This document shows, piece by piece, positions 44,163 to 53,146 of a stretch of DNA of 64,000 bases (position 1 is the stretch's first letter; each line of letters opens with the position of its first letter). Source of the DNA: Streptomyces mobaraensis NBRC 13819 = DSM 40847 (GTDB taxonomy: Bacteria; Actinomycetota; Actinomycetes; Streptomycetales; Streptomycetaceae); the NCBI RefSeq assembly GCF_017916255.1, contig NZ_CP072827.1, positions 7,093,501 through 7,157,500 on the forward strand, written 5' to 3'. The notes beneath the pieces were generated by a model. The model was not told the origin of the DNA and ran no database searches. It saw only the letters and a program-made list of their open reading frames with translations. The position numbers and the translations under genes were made by a program.

Positions 44163-45430
44163 GCGGCACCCGCGGGGGGCGCCGCGCCGTCATCACCGGG
44201 ATCGGGGTGGTGGCGCCCGGCGCGGTCGGCACCAAGGAGTACTGGAGCCTGCTCAGCGCCGGCCGCACCGCCACCCGGGGCATCACCCTCTTCGACCCGG
44301 CCGGGTTCCGCTCCCGGGTGGCGGCCGAGGTCGACTTCCGCCCCGAGGAGCACGGGCTCGGCCCCCAGGACGTCCGCCGGATGGACCGGGCCGCGCAGTT
44401 CGCGGTCGTCGCCGCGGCCGAGGCCCTGGCCGACGCCGGGCTGGCCCCCGGCGAGGCGGACCCGCACCGCACCGGCGTGACCATCGGCAGCGGCGTCGGC
44501 GCCACCATGGCGCTCGACCGCGAGTACCGCGTCGTCAGCGACGGCGGCCGGCTGGAGGCCGTCGACCACACCTACGCCGTCCCCCACCTCTACGACTACT
44601 TCGTCCCCAGCTCCTTCGCCGCCGAGGTGGCGTGGTCGGTGGGGGCCGAGGGCCCGACGACGGTCGTCTCCACCGGCTGCACGTCGGGGCTCGACTCGGT
44701 GGGGTACGCGACCGGCCTGATCCGGGAGGGCGCCGCCGACGTCATGGTCGCCGGGGCCGCCGCCGCGCCCATCTCGCCGATCACCGTCGCCTGCTTCGAC
44801 GCCATCCGCGCCACCACCGCCCGCAACGACGACCCGGAGCACGCCTCCCGGCCGTTCGACCGCACCCGCGACGGCTTCGTGCTCGGCGAGGGCGCGGCGA
44901 TCTTCGTCGTCGAGGAGTACGAACGGGCGCGGCGCCGGGGCGCCGCCCCGCACGCCGAGATCGCGGGCTTCGCCACCCGCAGCAACGCCTACCACATGAC
45001 CGGACTCCGCGCCGACGGCCGGGAGATGGCCGAGGCCATCACCCGGGCGCTCGACGAGGCGCGGATCGCCCCGGAGACCGTCGACTACGTCAACGCGCAC
45101 GGCTCCGGCACCCGCCAGAACGACCGCCACGAGACGGCCGCGTTCAAACGCAGCCTCGGCGCGCACGCGTACCGGACGCCGGTCAGCTCGGTGAAGTCGA
45201 TGATCGGCCACTCGCTCGGGGCGATCGGCTCCCTGGAGATCGCCGCGTCCGTCCTCGCCATCGCGCACGACGTCGTCCCGCCCACCGCCAACCTCCACGA
45301 GCCCGACCCCGAGTGCGACCTCGACTACGTCCCCCTGCAGGCGCGCGAGCACCCGACCGACACCGTGCTCACCGTCGGCAGCGGCTTCGGCGGCTTCCAG
45401 AGCGCCATGGTCCTGCGGAGCGCCGCATGA
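44159..45430 (+). CDS. Type II polyketide ketosynthase alpha subunit
   Basis: A 423-residue ketosynthase that condenses malonyl units on the ACP. Active-site Cys174 (STGCTSG), His314 (NAHGSGT), and His351 with Lys347 ([11 protein letters not shown]) are all present. The N-terminal [14 protein letters not shown], and [16 protein letters not shown], are typical of angucycline/aromatic KS-alpha proteins. The GTG start overlaps the cyclase stop, and the stop overlaps the KS-beta start (ATGA), so expression with its partner is stoichiometric. It forms a heterodimer with KS-beta in the cytosol. Confidence 0.97.
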   Translation: MSGTRGGRRAVITGIGVVAPGAVGTKEYWSLLSAGRTATRGITLFDPAGFRSRVAAEVDFRPEEHGLGPQDVRRMDRAAQFAVVAAAEALADAGLAPGEADPHRTGVTIGSGVGATMALDREYRVVSDGGRLEAVDHTYAVPHLYDYFVPSSFAAEVAWSVGAEGPTTVVSTGCTSGLDSVGYATGLIREGAADVMVAGAAAAPISPITVACFDAIRATTARNDDPEHASRPFDRTRDGFVLGEGAAIFVVEEYERARRRGAAPHAEIAGFATRSNAYHMTGLRADGREMAEAITRALDEARIAPETVDYVNAHGSGTRQNDRHETAAFKRSLGAHAYRTPVSSVKSMIGHSLGAIGSLEIAASVLAIAHDVVPPTANLHEPDPECDLDYVPLQAREHPTDTVLTVGSGFGGFQSAMVLRSAA

Positions 45431-46644
45431 CCGCCGCCACCGTCGTCACCGGGGTCGCCGTCGCCGCCCCCAACGGGCTGGGCACGGCGGCCTATTGGCG
45501 GGCGACGCGGGCCGGCGCCGGCGGCATCCGCCCGATCCGCAAGTTCGACACCTCGCGCTATCCGGTCACGCTCGCCGGCGAGGTACCGGACTTCCGCCCC
45601 GAGGAGCACCTGCCGAGCCGCCTCCTCCCGCAGACCGACCACATGACCCGGCTGGCGCTCGTCGCCGCCGACCAGGCGCTCGCCGACGCCCGCGTCGACC
45701 CCACCGCGTGGGACCCCTTCGCCATGGGCGTGGTGACGGCCGGCTCCTCCGGCGGCTTCGAGTTCGGCGAACGCGAACTGCGCAACCTGTGGAGCAAGGG
45801 CGGCCAGTACGTCAGCGCCTACCAGTCGTTCGCCTGGTTCTACGCCGTCAACACCGGCCAGATCTCCATCCGCAACGGCATGCGCGGCCCGTGCGGGGTC
45901 GTCGTCTCCGACCAGGCCGGCGGGCTCGACGCGCTCGCCCAGGCCCGGCGGCTGATCCGCGGCGGCACCCCGCTGGTGGTCTCCGGCGGCGTCGACGGGT
46001 CCATCTGCTCCTGGGGGCTGGTCGCCCAGATGGCCGGCGGCCGGCTGTCCACCGCCACCGACCCGGACCGCGCCTACCTGCCCTTCGACGCCGCCGCGGC
46101 CGGACACGTGCCCGGCGAGGGCGGGGCCCTCCTCGTCCTGGAGGACGCCGACTCCGCCCGCGACCGCGGCGCCCGGACCTACGGCGAGATCGCCGGGTAC
46201 GCCGCCACCTTCGACCCGAGACCCGGCACCGGCCGCCCACCCGGCCTGCGCCGCGCCATCGAACTGGCCCTGGACGACGCGGGCCTCGCCCCCGCCGACA
46301 TCGACCTCGTGTTCGCCGACGCGGCGGCCGTGCCGGAGCTCGACCGGATCGAGGCGGACGCCCTCGCGGCCGTGTTCGGCCCCGGCGGCGTACCGGTCAC
46401 CGCGCCCAAGACCATGACCGGGCGGCTGCTGTCCGGCGCCGCCCCCCTCGACGTCGTCACCGCGCTGCTCGCGCTCGCGGACGGCGTCGTCCCGCCCACC
46501 GTCAACGTCACCCCGCTGCCCGGGTACGGCCTCGACCTCGTCGTCGGCGCGCCGCGGCCCGCGCGGCCGGGGACGGCGCTCGTCCTCGCCCGGGGACACG
46601 GTGGCTTCAACTCCGCCCTGGTCGTCCGGCGCGCGGGGGCGTAG
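45427..46644 (+). CDS. Type II polyketide ketosynthase beta subunit (chain length factor)
   Basis: 405 residues from ATG 45427, overlapping the KS-alpha stop. It is a ketosynthase homologue in which the catalytic Cys is replaced by Gln163 (VVSDQAGG), the hallmark of chain-length factors. It decarboxylates malonyl-ACP and sets the chain length with KS-alpha. The angucycline-like context predicts a decaketide; the gate residues were not modelled. [12 protein letters not shown] closes the protein. 43 bases separate it from the ACP gene. Confidence 0.97.
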   Translation: MTAATVVTGVAVAAPNGLGTAAYWRATRAGAGGIRPIRKFDTSRYPVTLAGEVPDFRPEEHLPSRLLPQTDHMTRLALVAADQALADARVDPTAWDPFAMGVVTAGSSGGFEFGERELRNLWSKGGQYVSAYQSFAWFYAVNTGQISIRNGMRGPCGVVVSDQAGGLDALAQARRLIRGGTPLVVSGGVDGSICSWGLVAQMAGGRLSTATDPDRAYLPFDAAAAGHVPGEGGALLVLEDADSARDRGARTYGEIAGYAATFDPRPGTGRPPGLRRAIELALDDAGLAPADIDLVFADAAAVPELDRIEADALAAVFGPGGVPVTAPKTMTGRLLSGAAPLDVVTALLALADGVVPPTVNVTPLPGYGLDLVVGAPRPARPGTALVLARGHGGFNSALVVRRAGA

Positions 46645-46687
46645 CGGACGGCCGCGACACAGCACCGCGGACGCAACGGAGGAACGC

Positions 46688-46972
46688 ATGACCACGCACG
46701 AGCACGCCCGGTTCACCCTGAACGACCTGAAACGCATCCTGCGCGAGGCGGCCGGCGAACAGGAGGGCACCGGCCTCGCCGGTGACATCCGCGCCCTCAC
46801 CTTCGAGCAGCTCGGCTACGACTCGCTCGCCCGGCTGGAGGCCGGCGGGCGCATCGAGCGCACCTACGAGGTCGCCCTCGACGAGGAGTGCCTCAACGAC
46901 ACCACGACCCTCGGCGAGCTGCTCGCCACCGTCAACCGGCGGATCACCGAGGCGCACCCGGCCCGGTCGTGA
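46688..46972 (+). CDS. Polyketide acyl carrier protein
   Basis: 94 residues from ATG 46688 (GGAGG five bases upstream). A four-helix carrier protein that tethers the growing polyketide. The phosphopantetheine attachment site is Ser46 in QLGYDSLARLE. FTLNDLKRILREAAGE begins helix 1, and helix 4 follows DDTTTLGELL-like sequence (NDTTTLGELLATVN). It sits in the canonical position after KS-beta and before the ketoreductase. No dedicated phosphopantetheinyl transferase or malonyl transferase is in the window; the fatty-acid enzyme is expected to serve. Confidence 0.96.
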   Translation: MTTHEHARFTLNDLKRILREAAGEQEGTGLAGDIRALTFEQLGYDSLARLEAGGRIERTYEVALDEECLNDTTTLGELLATVNRRITEAHPARS

Positions 46973-47003
46973 GCGCCCTTCCGACGACCCTTCGAGGAGC
47001 ACC

Positions 47004-47786
47004 ATGGCACAGAACAGGCGCGTCGCCCTCGTCACCGGCGCCACCTCCGGCATCGGCCTGGCGGTGGCCCGGCGACTGGCGGCGCGGGACCACCGCGTGT
47101 TCGTCTGCGCCCGCTCGGCGGACGCCGTGCGCACCACGGCGGAGAAGCTGCGGGCCGAGGGCCTGGACGTCGACGGCACCGCGTGCGACGTCCGCTCGGC
47201 CGACGCGGTCCGGGCCTGGGTCGGGGCCGCCGTCGACCGGTACGGGACGGTGGACGTCCTCGTCAACAACGCCGGCCGCAGTGGCGGCGGCGTCACCGCC
47301 GAGATCCCCGACGACCTCTGGCAGGACGTCGTCGACACCAACCTCACCGGCGTCTTCCGCGTCACCCGCGAGGTGCTGAACCGCTCCGGGATGCGGGAGC
47401 GCGGCTGGGGCCGGATCGTCAACATCGCCTCCACGGCCGGCAAGCAGGGCGTGGTGCTCGGCGCGCCCTACTCGGCGTCCAAGCACGGGGTCGTCGGCTT
47501 CACCAAGGCCCTCGGCAACGAACTCGCGCCCACCGGCGTCACCGTCAACGCCGTCTGCCCCGGCTACGTCGAGACCCCCATGGCCCAGCGCGTCCGGCAG
47601 GGCTACGCGGCGGCGTACGGCACCACCGAGGACGCCGTCCTGGAGCGGTTCACGGCCAAGATCCCGCTCGGCCGCTACTCCACCCCCGAGGAGGTCGCCG
47701 GCCTCGTCGACTACCTGGCCTCCGACACCGCCGCCTCCATCACCGCACAGGCCCTCAACGTCTGCGGCGGCCTCGGCAACTTCTGA
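47004..47786 (+). CDS. Polyketide ketoreductase (C-9, ActIII-like)
   Basis: A 260-residue short-chain dehydrogenase from ATG 47004 (GAGGAG upstream). NADPH site TGATSGIG at 11-18, NNAG, catalytic Ser in IVNIASTAGKQG and YSASK near residue 155. VVLGAPYSASKHGVVGFTKALGNELA and the PGYVETPMAQRVR segment match the ActIII/UrdD group that reduces the C-9 carbonyl of the nascent chain and thereby sets the first cyclisation. It lies between the ACP and the aromatase genes. Confidence 0.95.
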   Translation: MAQNRRVALVTGATSGIGLAVARRLAARDHRVFVCARSADAVRTTAEKLRAEGLDVDGTACDVRSADAVRAWVGAAVDRYGTVDVLVNNAGRSGGGVTAEIPDDLWQDVVDTNLTGVFRVTREVLNRSGMRERGWGRIVNIASTAGKQGVVLGAPYSASKHGVVGFTKALGNELAPTGVTVNAVCPGYVETPMAQRVRQGYAAAYGTTEDAVLERFTAKIPLGRYSTPEEVAGLVDYLASDTAASITAQALNVCGGLGNF

Positions 47787-47818
47787 GCCCGCCCGGCCCC
47801 TCCCGGAAGGAGACACCG

Positions 47819-48766
47819 ATGACGGAGCCGGAGACCCGCGAGGCGGAGCACGGCATCACCGTGGCGGCACCCGCCGCCGACGTCTACGCGCTGCTGGCGG
47901 ACGTGGAGAACTGGCCGCTGCTGTTCCCGCCCACCGTGCACGCCGAACGGACCGAACGCGTCGGCGCGTCGGAGCGGATCCGCATCTGGGCCACCGCCAA
48001 CGGCACGGCCAAGACCTGGACCTCGCTGCGCCTGCTCGATCCCGTACGGCGGCGGATCGAGTTCCGCCAGGAAGTGCCGGCGCCGCCCGTGGCGGCCATG
48101 GGCGGCACCTGGCTGGCCGACCCGCTGTCACCCGCCACCACCCGCGTCACCCTGCGCCACCACTACCGGGCCGCGGACGGCGACCCGGACGGCCTCGCCT
48201 GGATCGAGGCGGCCGTCGACCGCAACAGCCGCGCCGAACTGGCGGCCCTCAAGGACCACGCCGAGTCCGCCGCCGGAACGCCGGACGGACGCGTCCTGGA
48301 CTTCGAGGACACCGTCCGGATCGACGGCGAGGCCAAGGACGTCTACGAGTTCCTCGACCGCGCCGACCGGTGGGCCGAACGCCTCCCGCACGTCGCCGCC
48401 GCCACCGTGGCCGAGGACACCCCCGGACTCCAGCGGCTCCGCATGGACACCCGCGCCCCGGACGGCACCACGCACACCACCGAGTCGGTGCGGGTCTGCT
48501 TCCCGCACCACCTCATCGTCTACAAGCAGACCACGCTGCCCGCCCTGATGAGCCTGCACACCGGCCGGTGGCGGCTGGAGCGGGACGCGGACGGCACCCT
48601 CGCCACCTCGCGGCACACCGTCGTCCTCGCGACGGAGAACATCACGCGCGTCCTGGGGGAGGACGCCGGTGTCCCCGAGGCCGCCGCGTACGTCCGGGAG
48701 GCCCTGAGCGCCAACAGCAGGGCCACCCTGGGCCGCGCCAAGGAGTACGCGGAAGGCCGGCGGTGA
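47819..48766 (+). CDS. Didomain aromatase/cyclase (UrdL/ActVII-like)
   Basis: 315 residues from ATG 47819 (GGAAGGAGA upstream). Two START/Bet v1-like helix-grip domains: the first begins EHGITVAAPAADVYALLADVENWPLLFPPTVHAE, the second FEDTVRIDGEAKDVYEFLDRADRWAERLPHVA. It aromatises the first ring after C-9 reduction, as expected for ketoreduced polyketides. The second hydroxylase gene starts two bases after its stop. Confidence 0.94.
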   Translation: MTEPETREAEHGITVAAPAADVYALLADVENWPLLFPPTVHAERTERVGASERIRIWATANGTAKTWTSLRLLDPVRRRIEFRQEVPAPPVAAMGGTWLADPLSPATTRVTLRHHYRAADGDPDGLAWIEAAVDRNSRAELAALKDHAESAAGTPDGRVLDFEDTVRIDGEAKDVYEFLDRADRWAERLPHVAAATVAEDTPGLQRLRMDTRAPDGTTHTTESVRVCFPHHLIVYKQTTLPALMSLHTGRWRLERDADGTLATSRHTVVLATENITRVLGEDAGVPEAAAYVREALSANSRATLGRAKEYAEGRR

Positions 48767-48767
48767 C

Positions 48768-51700
48768 GTGACCGAGCCCGTACGCCATGCCACCGATGTC
48801 GTCGTCGTGGGCGCCGGGCCGGTCGGCCTGGCGCTCGCCGTCGAACTGCGCCTGGGCGGCGCCCGCGTCACCGTCCTGGAACGGCTGCCCGCGCCGACCG
48901 GGGAGTCCCGGGCCTCCACCCTGCACGCCCGCACCATGGAACTCCTCGACCAGCGCGGCCTGTCGGCCTCCCTGGGCGCGCCGTCGCGCCAGTCCGCCGG
49001 CCACTACGCGGGGCTGCCGCTCGACCTGAGCGGCCAGCCCTCGCCGTACGCCGGCCAGTGGAAGGTCCCGCAGACGCGCCTGGAGGCCCTGCTCGCCGAA
49101 CGGGCCGCCGCCCTCGGCGCCGACGTTCGGCGCGGCCACGACGTGCGCGGGCTGCGCGAGACCGGGGACCGGGTCGAGGTCGAGGCGGTGGCCGGCGGGC
49201 GGACCGTCCGGTGCGCCGCCGCGTACGCCGTCGGCTGCGACGGCGAGCGGAGCACCGTCGCCGCCCTGGCCGGCTTCCGCTTCACCGGTTCCGAGGCCGG
49301 GCGCGAGCTGCTGCGCTGCGACCTCACCGGCGTCACCGTCCCCGACCGCCGCTTCGAGCGGCTGCCCGGCGGACTCGCCGTCGCCGCCACTCGCGACGGC
49401 GTCACCCGGATCATGGTCCACGAACACGGCCGCGCGCCCGCCGCCCGGCCCGGCGCCCCCGAGTTCGCCGAAGTGGCCGCCGCCTGGCGGCGGGTGACCG
49501 GCGAGGACGTCACGGCCGGCACCCCGCTCTGGGTGAACGCCTTCGGCGACGCCTCCCTCCAGGCCGACCACTACCGGCGCGGCCGGATCCTGCTGGCCGG
49601 CGACGCCGCCCACCGGCAGCTCCCGGTCGGCGGACAGGCCCTCAACCTCGGCCTCCAGGACGCCGCCAACCTGGGCTGGAAGCTGGCCGCCGCCGCGTGC
49701 GGGCGCGCCCCCGCCGGGCTCCTGGACACCTACCACGACGAGCGCCACCCCGTGGGCCGTACGGCGCTCGACCACATCGCCGCCCAGGCGCTGCTGCTCC
49801 TCGGCGGCCCCGAGGTGGACGCCGTCCGCGAGATCCTCGGCGAACTCCTCGGCCACCGCGCCGTCCGCGACCGGCTGGCCGCCCGCGCCGGCGGCCTCGA
49901 CGTCCGGTACGGCCCCGACGACGGCCACCCGCTCACCGGGACCCGGCTCACCCCCGCCGACCTGACGCGCGCCACCGGCACCCCGGAGGCCGCGGACCTG
50001 CTGCGGCGCGCCCGGGGCGTCCTCCTCGACCTCTCCGGCGACCCACGCCGCGCGGACGGGCTCGCGGACCTGGCGGGCGACCGGGTGGGGCTCGTCACCG
50101 GGCGGACCCCCGTCGGCGCGGAGACCGTACTGCTGCGCCCGGACGGCCACGTGGCCTGGGCGGGGGACCGGACGGCGGATCCGCGGCCGGCGCTGGAGCG
50201 GTGGTTCGGCGGGGCCGGGAGCGCGGCGGCGGCCCGCGGTCCGGCGGCGGCGAGGACCACGGCGGCGGCCCGCGGCCCGGCCGAGGCCCCCGGCCCCACC
50301 GCCAAGGAACGGAACAGCCAAGTCGACGAGAGAGGCGGGCCCATGCCCAGCAAGCTCAAGGAACCCGGCCGGCCGGCACCCTCCGGCCCGCCGCGCCCGT
50401 GCGACGTCCTGATCCTCGGATCGGGCCTCGCCGGCACGGTCAGCGCGGCGATCCTCGCCCGCCAGGGCGCCGAGGTGGTGCTGGTCGACGCGGCCCAGCA
50501 CCCCCGGTTCGCCATCGGCGAGTCGATGACGCCGCAGCTGGTCGAGTGGCTGCACATCCTCAAGTCCCGCTTCGACGTCCCCGAGATCGGCCATCTGCTG
50601 GACACCCGGGCCGTGCACCGGAACCTCGGCCCGCGGCACGGCCGCAAGCAGAGCTTCGGCTTCATCCGGCACGAGCCGGGCGCGGAGCCGGACCCGGAGG
50701 AGGCGACGATGTTCGTCATCCCCCGGATCCTCACCCAGGCCAGCCACCTCTACCGGCAGGACACCGACCAGCACTTCTTCAACATCGCCGCCCGCTACGG
50801 CTGCGTCACCCGGCAGAACTGGCGCGCCCGCGACCTGGACTTCGACGACGACGGGGTCACCGTCACCGGCCAGAACGGCGAGGTGTTCCGCGCCCGGTAC
50901 CTGATCGACGCCAGCGGCTTCCGCTCGCCCCTCGCGGAGAAGTTCGATCTCCGGGAGGACCCCTGCCGCTTCAAGCACCACTCGCGGTCCCTGTTCACCC
51001 ACTACGTCGGCGTCAAGCCGTTCGACGAGGTCTCGCACCACCCGCGCAGCCTGCGCCCGCCGGCGTCCTGGCACGCCGGCACGCTGCACCACATGATCGA
51101 ACGCGGCTGGTTCTGGATCATTCCGTTCGACAACGTCAAGGGGTCCACCAATCCGCTGTGCAGCGTGGGACTCACCATCGACCCCCGCCGCTACCCCAAG
51201 CCCCGGGACCTGACGCCGGAGGAGGAGTTCGACTCCTTCCTGGAGCGCTACCCGGCCGTCCGGCGGCAGTTCGCGGGCGCCCGGCGGGTGCGCGAGTGGG
51301 TGTCGACCGAGCGGCTGCAGTACTCGTCGAAGCGGTCGATCGGCCACCGCTGGTGCCTGATGTCGCACGCGGCCGGTTTCATCGACCCGCTGTTCTCCCG
51401 CGGCCTGTCCAACACCTTCGAGGTCGTCTACTCGCTGTGCACCCGCATCGTCGCCGCCCTCCGCGACGACGACTGGTCGGAGGAGCGCTTCGGCTACGTC
51501 GAGGAACTGGAGCGCGGGCTGCTGCGGCGCAACGACGAGCTGGTCAACAGCTCCTTCATCGCCTTCGAGCACTTCCGCCTCTGGAACGCGGTCTTCCGGG
51601 TGTGGGCCGGCTGGCTCACCCCGGGCGCGATGCGGCTGTACGACGCCCGGGCACGCTACGAGGCCGACGGCGACGAGCGGCACCTGACCCGCCTGGAGAC

Positions 51701-52037
51701 GGTCGACCACCCCGGACTGTGGTGGCCCGAGCCGGAGTTCAAGAACGTCCTCGAACTCACCGCCGAGGTCTGCGAGAAGTACGAGTCCGGGACCATGACC
51801 GGTGACGAGGCCGCCGACGCCGTCTTCGCCGCGCTCGACGGCAGCGAGAGCCTCAACCCGGTCTTCGGCTTCAAGGACGACGAGTCCACCCGCTTCGTCT
51901 ACCCGAGCACGGCGACGGTGGCCCGCTTCGTCCACTGGGCCGCCCGCACCTGCACCGACACCGAACTGCGCGACGTCAGCCGCTCGTTGGCCGCCGGCGC
52001 CGCACGCTCCCTGCTCAAGGGCAGGAAGCCGCTGTAG
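48768..52037 (+). CDS. Fused aromatic hydroxylase and flavin-dependent halogenase
   Basis: A single 1089-residue frame from GTG 48768. Residues 1-485 are a second PgaM/UrdM-type FAD hydroxylase: VVVVGAGPVGLALAVELRLGG, AVGCDGERSTV, GDAAHRQLPVGGQALNLGLQD. A linker rich in Ala, Gly and Pro (about 486-520) has no stop codon. From about 526 follows a flavin-dependent halogenase: GSGLAG at 551-556, PRFAIGESMTPQ, WFWIIP at 781-786 (WxWxIP motif) and AAGFIDPLFSRGLSNT. An internal ATG at 50343, preceded by GAGAGGCGG, could also start a free halogenase. In PgaM the hydroxylase is instead fused to an SDR domain that is also made separately from an internal start. It should oxygenate and chlorinate the aromatic core. 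Confidence 0.92.
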   Translation: MTEPVRHATDVVVVGAGPVGLALAVELRLGGARVTVLERLPAPTGESRASTLHARTMELLDQRGLSASLGAPSRQSAGHYAGLPLDLSGQPSPYAGQWKVPQTRLEALLAERAAALGADVRRGHDVRGLRETGDRVEVEAVAGGRTVRCAAAYAVGCDGERSTVAALAGFRFTGSEAGRELLRCDLTGVTVPDRRFERLPGGLAVAATRDGVTRIMVHEHGRAPAARPGAPEFAEVAAAWRRVTGEDVTAGTPLWVNAFGDASLQADHYRRGRILLAGDAAHRQLPVGGQALNLGLQDAANLGWKLAAAACGRAPAGLLDTYHDERHPVGRTALDHIAAQALLLLGGPEVDAVREILGELLGHRAVRDRLAARAGGLDVRYGPDDGHPLTGTRLTPADLTRATGTPEAADLLRRARGVLLDLSGDPRRADGLADLAGDRVGLVTGRTPVGAETVLLRPDGHVAWAGDRTADPRPALERWFGGAGSAAAARGPAAARTTAAARGPAEAPGPTAKERNSQVDERGGPMPSKLKEPGRPAPSGPPRPCDVLILGSGLAGTVSAAILARQGAEVVLVDAAQHPRFAIGESMTPQLVEWLHILKSRFDVPEIGHLLDTRAVHRNLGPRHGRKQSFGFIRHEPGAEPDPEEATMFVIPRILTQASHLYRQDTDQHFFNIAARYGCVTRQNWRARDLDFDDDGVTVTGQNGEVFRARYLIDASGFRSPLAEKFDLREDPCRFKHHSRSLFTHYVGVKPFDEVSHHPRSLRPPASWHAGTLHHMIERGWFWIIPFDNVKGSTNPLCSVGLTIDPRRYPKPRDLTPEEEFDSFLERYPAVRRQFAGARRVREWVSTERLQYSSKRSIGHRWCLMSHAAGFIDPLFSRGLSNTFEVVYSLCTRIVAALRDDDWSEERFGYVEELERGLLRRNDELVNSSFIAFEHFRLWNAVFRVWAGWLTPGAMRLYDARARYEADGDERHLTRLETVDHPGLWWPEPEFKNVLELTAEVCEKYESGTMTGDEAADAVFAALDGSESLNPVFGFKDDESTRFVYPSTATVARFVHWAARTCTDTELRDVSRSLAAGAARSLLKGRKPL
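50330..50345 (+). promoter_or_regulatory. Internal ribosome-binding site and ATG for a free halogenase
   Basis: GAGAGGCGG followed by ATG at 50343, in frame inside the fused gene. The ATG-encoded protein would start MPSKLKEPGR, just before the halogenase FAD motif, and would be about 564 residues, the usual length of a halogenase. Confidence 0.5.
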
Positions 52038-52060
52038 TGCGGCGGAGAGGAAGCAGCCCC

Positions 52061-52651
52061 ATGCCCGAGAACACGTCGGAGAAGCTCGCGCCCTGGTCGC
52101 GCGGCACGGCGCGGATGGAGGGCGCCAACGTCCTCGTCCGGTCGTTCACCCGGCTGAACGTCTACCTCTACTCCAAGCCGCCGTCGAAGACGGCGAAACG
52201 GATCAACCGGGCGTTCCTGAACCTCAACATCCACCTCTACCGGCGGTCCCAGGGCCGGATCCTCGGCCGCTTCGGCCGTCTCGACGCCATGCTGATCACG
52301 ACCACCGGCCGCCGGACGGGCCTCTCCCGCACCAACCCGGTGGGCTACGTCTACGACCGCGGCCGCTACTACGTCTGCGCCGCGCCCGGCCACTTCGACG
52401 TCCCCGGCGGCCCCCGGGCCAGTCAGCCGGCCTGGTACCTCAACCTGCGGTCCGACCCCCGGGCGACGGCCGACATCGGGCCGGAGCGGGTGGCGGTGAC
52501 CGCGCGGATCCTGGAGGGGGAGGAACGGGACCGGATGTGGGACCGCTTCGTCGCCGTCTTCCCCTTCATCGCGGAGTTCCAGAAGCGGGTGCGGCACCGG
52601 CTGCCCGTCGTGGAACTGACCCCGGACGACCTCGCGCCCCGGCCCCTCTGA
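52061..52651 (+). CDS. Deazaflavin (F420)-dependent nitroreductase-like protein
   Basis: 196 residues from ATG 52061 (GGAGAGGAAG upstream). Split beta-barrel of the Ddn/FDOR-A type: RFGRLDAMLITTTGRRTGLSRTNPVGYVYDRGRYYVCAA is the characteristic strand-turn region with the TxGRrSG-like F420 phosphate site, then NLRSDPRATADIG. The N-terminal 50 residues (TRLNVYLYSKPPSKTAKRINRAFLNLNIHLYRRSQG) form basic helices that may contact membrane or partner. It probably reduces an enone or quinone intermediate with F420H2. A second family member ends the cluster. Confidence 0.87.
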   Translation: MPENTSEKLAPWSRGTARMEGANVLVRSFTRLNVYLYSKPPSKTAKRINRAFLNLNIHLYRRSQGRILGRFGRLDAMLITTTGRRTGLSRTNPVGYVYDRGRYYVCAAPGHFDVPGGPRASQPAWYLNLRSDPRATADIGPERVAVTARILEGEERDRMWDRFVAVFPFIAEFQKRVRHRLPVVELTPDDLAPRPL

Positions 52652-52678
52652 CCCCTTTCGACCGGAAGGAAGAACACC

Positions 52679-53044
52679 GTGCGACTTCAGGACCAGGACC
52701 CCACCACCCCCTTCCCCGTCCAGCTCAAGGAACGGACCGGTCCGATCACGCTGGTCAACACCTTCGTCGTGCCGGAGGAGCACGCGGAGCGGTTCGAACG
52801 GACGTGGCGCGAGGACGCCGGCTTCATGAAGGCCCAGCCCGGGTTCATCTCGACCCAGCTGCACCGGGGCACCGGCGGCAGCCGGCTGTGGCTGAACGTC
52901 GCCGTCTGGGAGTCGACCGAGGCGCTCCACGCGGCCTTCTCACGGCCGGAGTTCCAGCGGGCGCGGGCCGCGTACCCGGACGGAATCACCGCCTCCCCGC
53001 ACATCTACGCCAAGGTCGCCGTCGAAGGGATCTGCGTGGCCTGA
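52679..53044 (+). CDS. Antibiotic-biosynthesis monooxygenase (JadG/GilOII-like)
   Basis: 121 residues from GTG 52679 (GGAAGG upstream). A ferredoxin-like ABM-fold protein: GPITLVNTFVVPEEHAERFERTWREDAGFMKAQPGFISTQLHR, then WLNVAVWESTEALHAAF. This pattern is close to JadG, GilOII and AlpJ, the enzymes that open or contract the B-ring of angucyclines using reduced flavin. If so, the product may be a rearranged angucycline (jadomycin, gilvocarcin, kinamycin or fluostatin type). The flavin reductase at 57.7 kb could supply it. Generic anthrone-oxygenase ABM activity is the alternative. Confidence 0.85.
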   Translation: MRLQDQDPTTPFPVQLKERTGPITLVNTFVVPEEHAERFERTWREDAGFMKAQPGFISTQLHRGTGGSRLWLNVAVWESTEALHAAFSRPEFQRARAAYPDGITASPHIYAKVAVEGICVA

Positions 53045-53146
53045 CGCGACGGCTGTGCCCCGGCCCGTCCGCTGGCTACCGTCGTCAACTCCCGCACACG
53101 ACAACAGATTCGGCGGGGTCGGCGGAGTCAACGGAGGAGATGGGAC

